A stretch of DNA of 64,000 nt from CAZXWN01 sp964644695 [NCBI: uncultured bacterium] (GTDB lineage Bacteria > UBP4 > UBA4092), in the NCBI GenBank assembly GCA_964644695.1, contig CAZXWN010000001.1:248001-312000 (forward strand), given 5' to 3'. Position numbers and translations under genes: made by a program. Below are positions 63,196 through 64,000 of this stretch, in pieces (position 1 is the first letter of the stretch; the number at the start of each line of letters is the position of its first letter). The notes under the pieces were generated by a model. That model was not told the origin of the DNA. It made no database searches and saw only the letters and a list, made by a program, of their open reading frames with translations.

Positions 63196-64000
63196 TTATA
63201 GCGAATAAATCTTAATGTTATCAATATACATGATTGCTGTTGTTGCTGGATTATCACGAATTGATAATGTATTTAAATGTTCAGGGTTACCTGGAATACG
63301 TGCGCTTTGAACTACAGTTTGATTATTAATAAATGCATCTACTGTTGAGTCGTTCAAATTCATAATGTACTTAACATGAGCCCAAGAACCCAGTTGATAT
63401 GGTACCGATTCTCCCTGGAGTCGGAGTGAAGAGTTTGAACCATCTTCTGTTGTATGAATTACCGTATGAACTGCTTTACGGAAATCTTCATCAGATTCGA
63501 TATATAAGCCCAAGAAATACTTGTTCTTAGTCTCACAGTTTATATCAAATTCAACAGCAAATTTACCCTTCATATCTGGAAATTTACAACGATAGTGAGT
63601 ACTGGCACTTCCGTTTGGTTTTTCAAATGCTAGTGAATATCCCATATTATTAGCCACTACTTTATCGCTGACCTTTAATGAAGCATGGGAGTACTCGCCC
63701 ATCCATCCTGATACGGGTTCGCCCAAAGTATCACTGTCATAACTTTGCTCAAATACGGGTGTTATTTCCGCTGGAGTAACCGGAGGTACAACGACGGGAA
63801 CAGCCGGGGGAGGAGTAACTTGAGTTCCAGCTATTGTTGCCTCAGGAGACGGTTGAGCCGAAATAGAAATTTGAGGTGCAGGTTCAGCTGTTGCTGGTGG
63901 TGTTGAGGGTACAGCTGGCCGATTAATTGAAATAGTTGGAATAGCATCCTGCGTGGTAGCTGGTGCTGGTGTCGGTGGTGTTACTTCCTGTGCCGTTGTT
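63196..64000 (-). CDS. Protein with Pro/Thr/Ala-rich linker and C-terminal concanavalin-like domain (5' end outside window)
   Basis: The frame stays open to the window edge, so the N terminus is missing. Visible residues comprise about 90 of low-complexity Pro/Thr/Ala/Val-rich linker (for example TPPPAVPVVVPP). A beta-sandwich domain of about 175 residues follows, with FAVEFDINCETKNKYFLGLYIES, WAHVKYIMNL and the closing strand MYIDNIKIYSL typical of LamG/ConA-like folds. A proline-rich linker before such a domain suggests an envelope or surface protein. The catalytic or anchoring part, if any, lies outside the window. Confidence 0.7.
   Translation of the reverse strand, partial: TTAQEVTPPTPAPATTQDAIPTISINRPAVPSTPPATAEPAPQISISAQPSPEATIAGTQVTPPPAVPVVVPPVTPAEITPVFEQSYDSDTLGEPVSGWMGEYSHASLKVSDKVVANNMGYSLAFEKPNGSASTHYRCKFPDMKGKFAVEFDINCETKNKYFLGLYIESDEDFRKAVHTVIHTTEDGSNSSLRLQGESVPYQLGSWAHVKYIMNLNDSTVDAFINNQTVVQSARIPGNPEHLNTLSIRDNPATTAIMYIDNIKIYSL

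Noticed and set aside
63196-63726. A complete 176-residue gene starting at 63726
   Set aside because: That start is a TTG in the middle of an open frame that continues, as a Pro-rich linker, to the window end; the gene is partial.

Overview
The window is AT-rich chromosomal DNA, about 95% coding, from a diderm (Gram-negative type) bacterium. The evidence is LolA, PgsA/PgpA, a periplasmic B12-binding protein with BtuCD, and system II cytochrome c maturation (ResB/CcsA). Other traits recur in poorly cultured lineages: a pyruvoyl-type arginine decarboxylase, an archaeal-type LOR/SDH ornithine enzyme, a phosphoglycerate-mutase-like homoserine kinase, a bacillithiol-type deacetylase, a FHA histidine kinase beside a TPR Ser/Thr kinase, prepilin-like secreted proteins and very long TPR proteins. 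I cannot name the phylum. I saw no rRNA, tRNA, integrase, transposase or CRISPR array.

Layout. 1-5.2 kb (+): end of a probable FAD enzyme, then lolA-rimO-pgsA-pgpA and a secreted TPR protein. 5.3-10.2 kb (-): FHA-GAF-PAS histidine kinase overlapping a TPR-Ser/Thr kinase gene. 10.4-11.2 kb (+): LmbE/BshB1-like deacetylase. 11.1-16.9 kb (-): cobalamin riboswitch operon btuFCD followed by three tightly coupled exported proteins. 16.9-18.9 kb (+): aldo/keto reductase plus a TIM-barrel-like protein. 18.9-20.1 kb (-): LOR/SDH ornithine enzyme. 20.3-31.4 kb (-): an unusual five-gene operon with a TIM-barrel isomerase, a 2071-residue protein ending in an ATP-grasp-like region, a second ATP-grasp-like protein, a galactokinase-like GHMP kinase and a Gfo/Idh/MocA oxidoreductase. 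31.8-33.6 kb (-): glycosidase-like protein and HisH. 33.6-40.4 kb (+): sufR-sufC-sufB-sufD-sufU, Rieske, DUF59, lipA and a lipoyl-like domain protein. 40.5-45.1 kb (+): threonine genes. 45.2-50.9 kb (+): polyprenyl synthase, ResB, CcsA, PLPBP, ProC, class II aldolase and a homocysteine methyltransferase domain. 50.9-52.3 kb (-): mutM and arginine decarboxylase. 52.5-63.1 kb (-): a 3534-residue TPR protein with an N-terminal CHC2-type zinc finger. 63.2-64 kb (-): partial secreted protein.

Regulation readable in the sequence includes a B12 riboswitch with its promoter directly upstream of the aptamer, a TTGACA promoter embedded in a perfect inverted repeat before sufR, another TTGACA promoter with an inverted repeat before the LOR/SDH gene, and several hairpin terminators. 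A near-identical 28-40 nt palindrome recurs in four intergenic spaces (10.26, 20.23, 39.21, 52.48 kb), with arm-end changes that keep pairing.

The best candidates for undescribed biology are the 2071-aa/ATP-grasp/GHMP kinase operon, the zinc-finger TPR giant whose middle is built from units of about 272 residues (eight TPRs each), the exported proteins coupled to B12 import, and the dispersed palindrome family.
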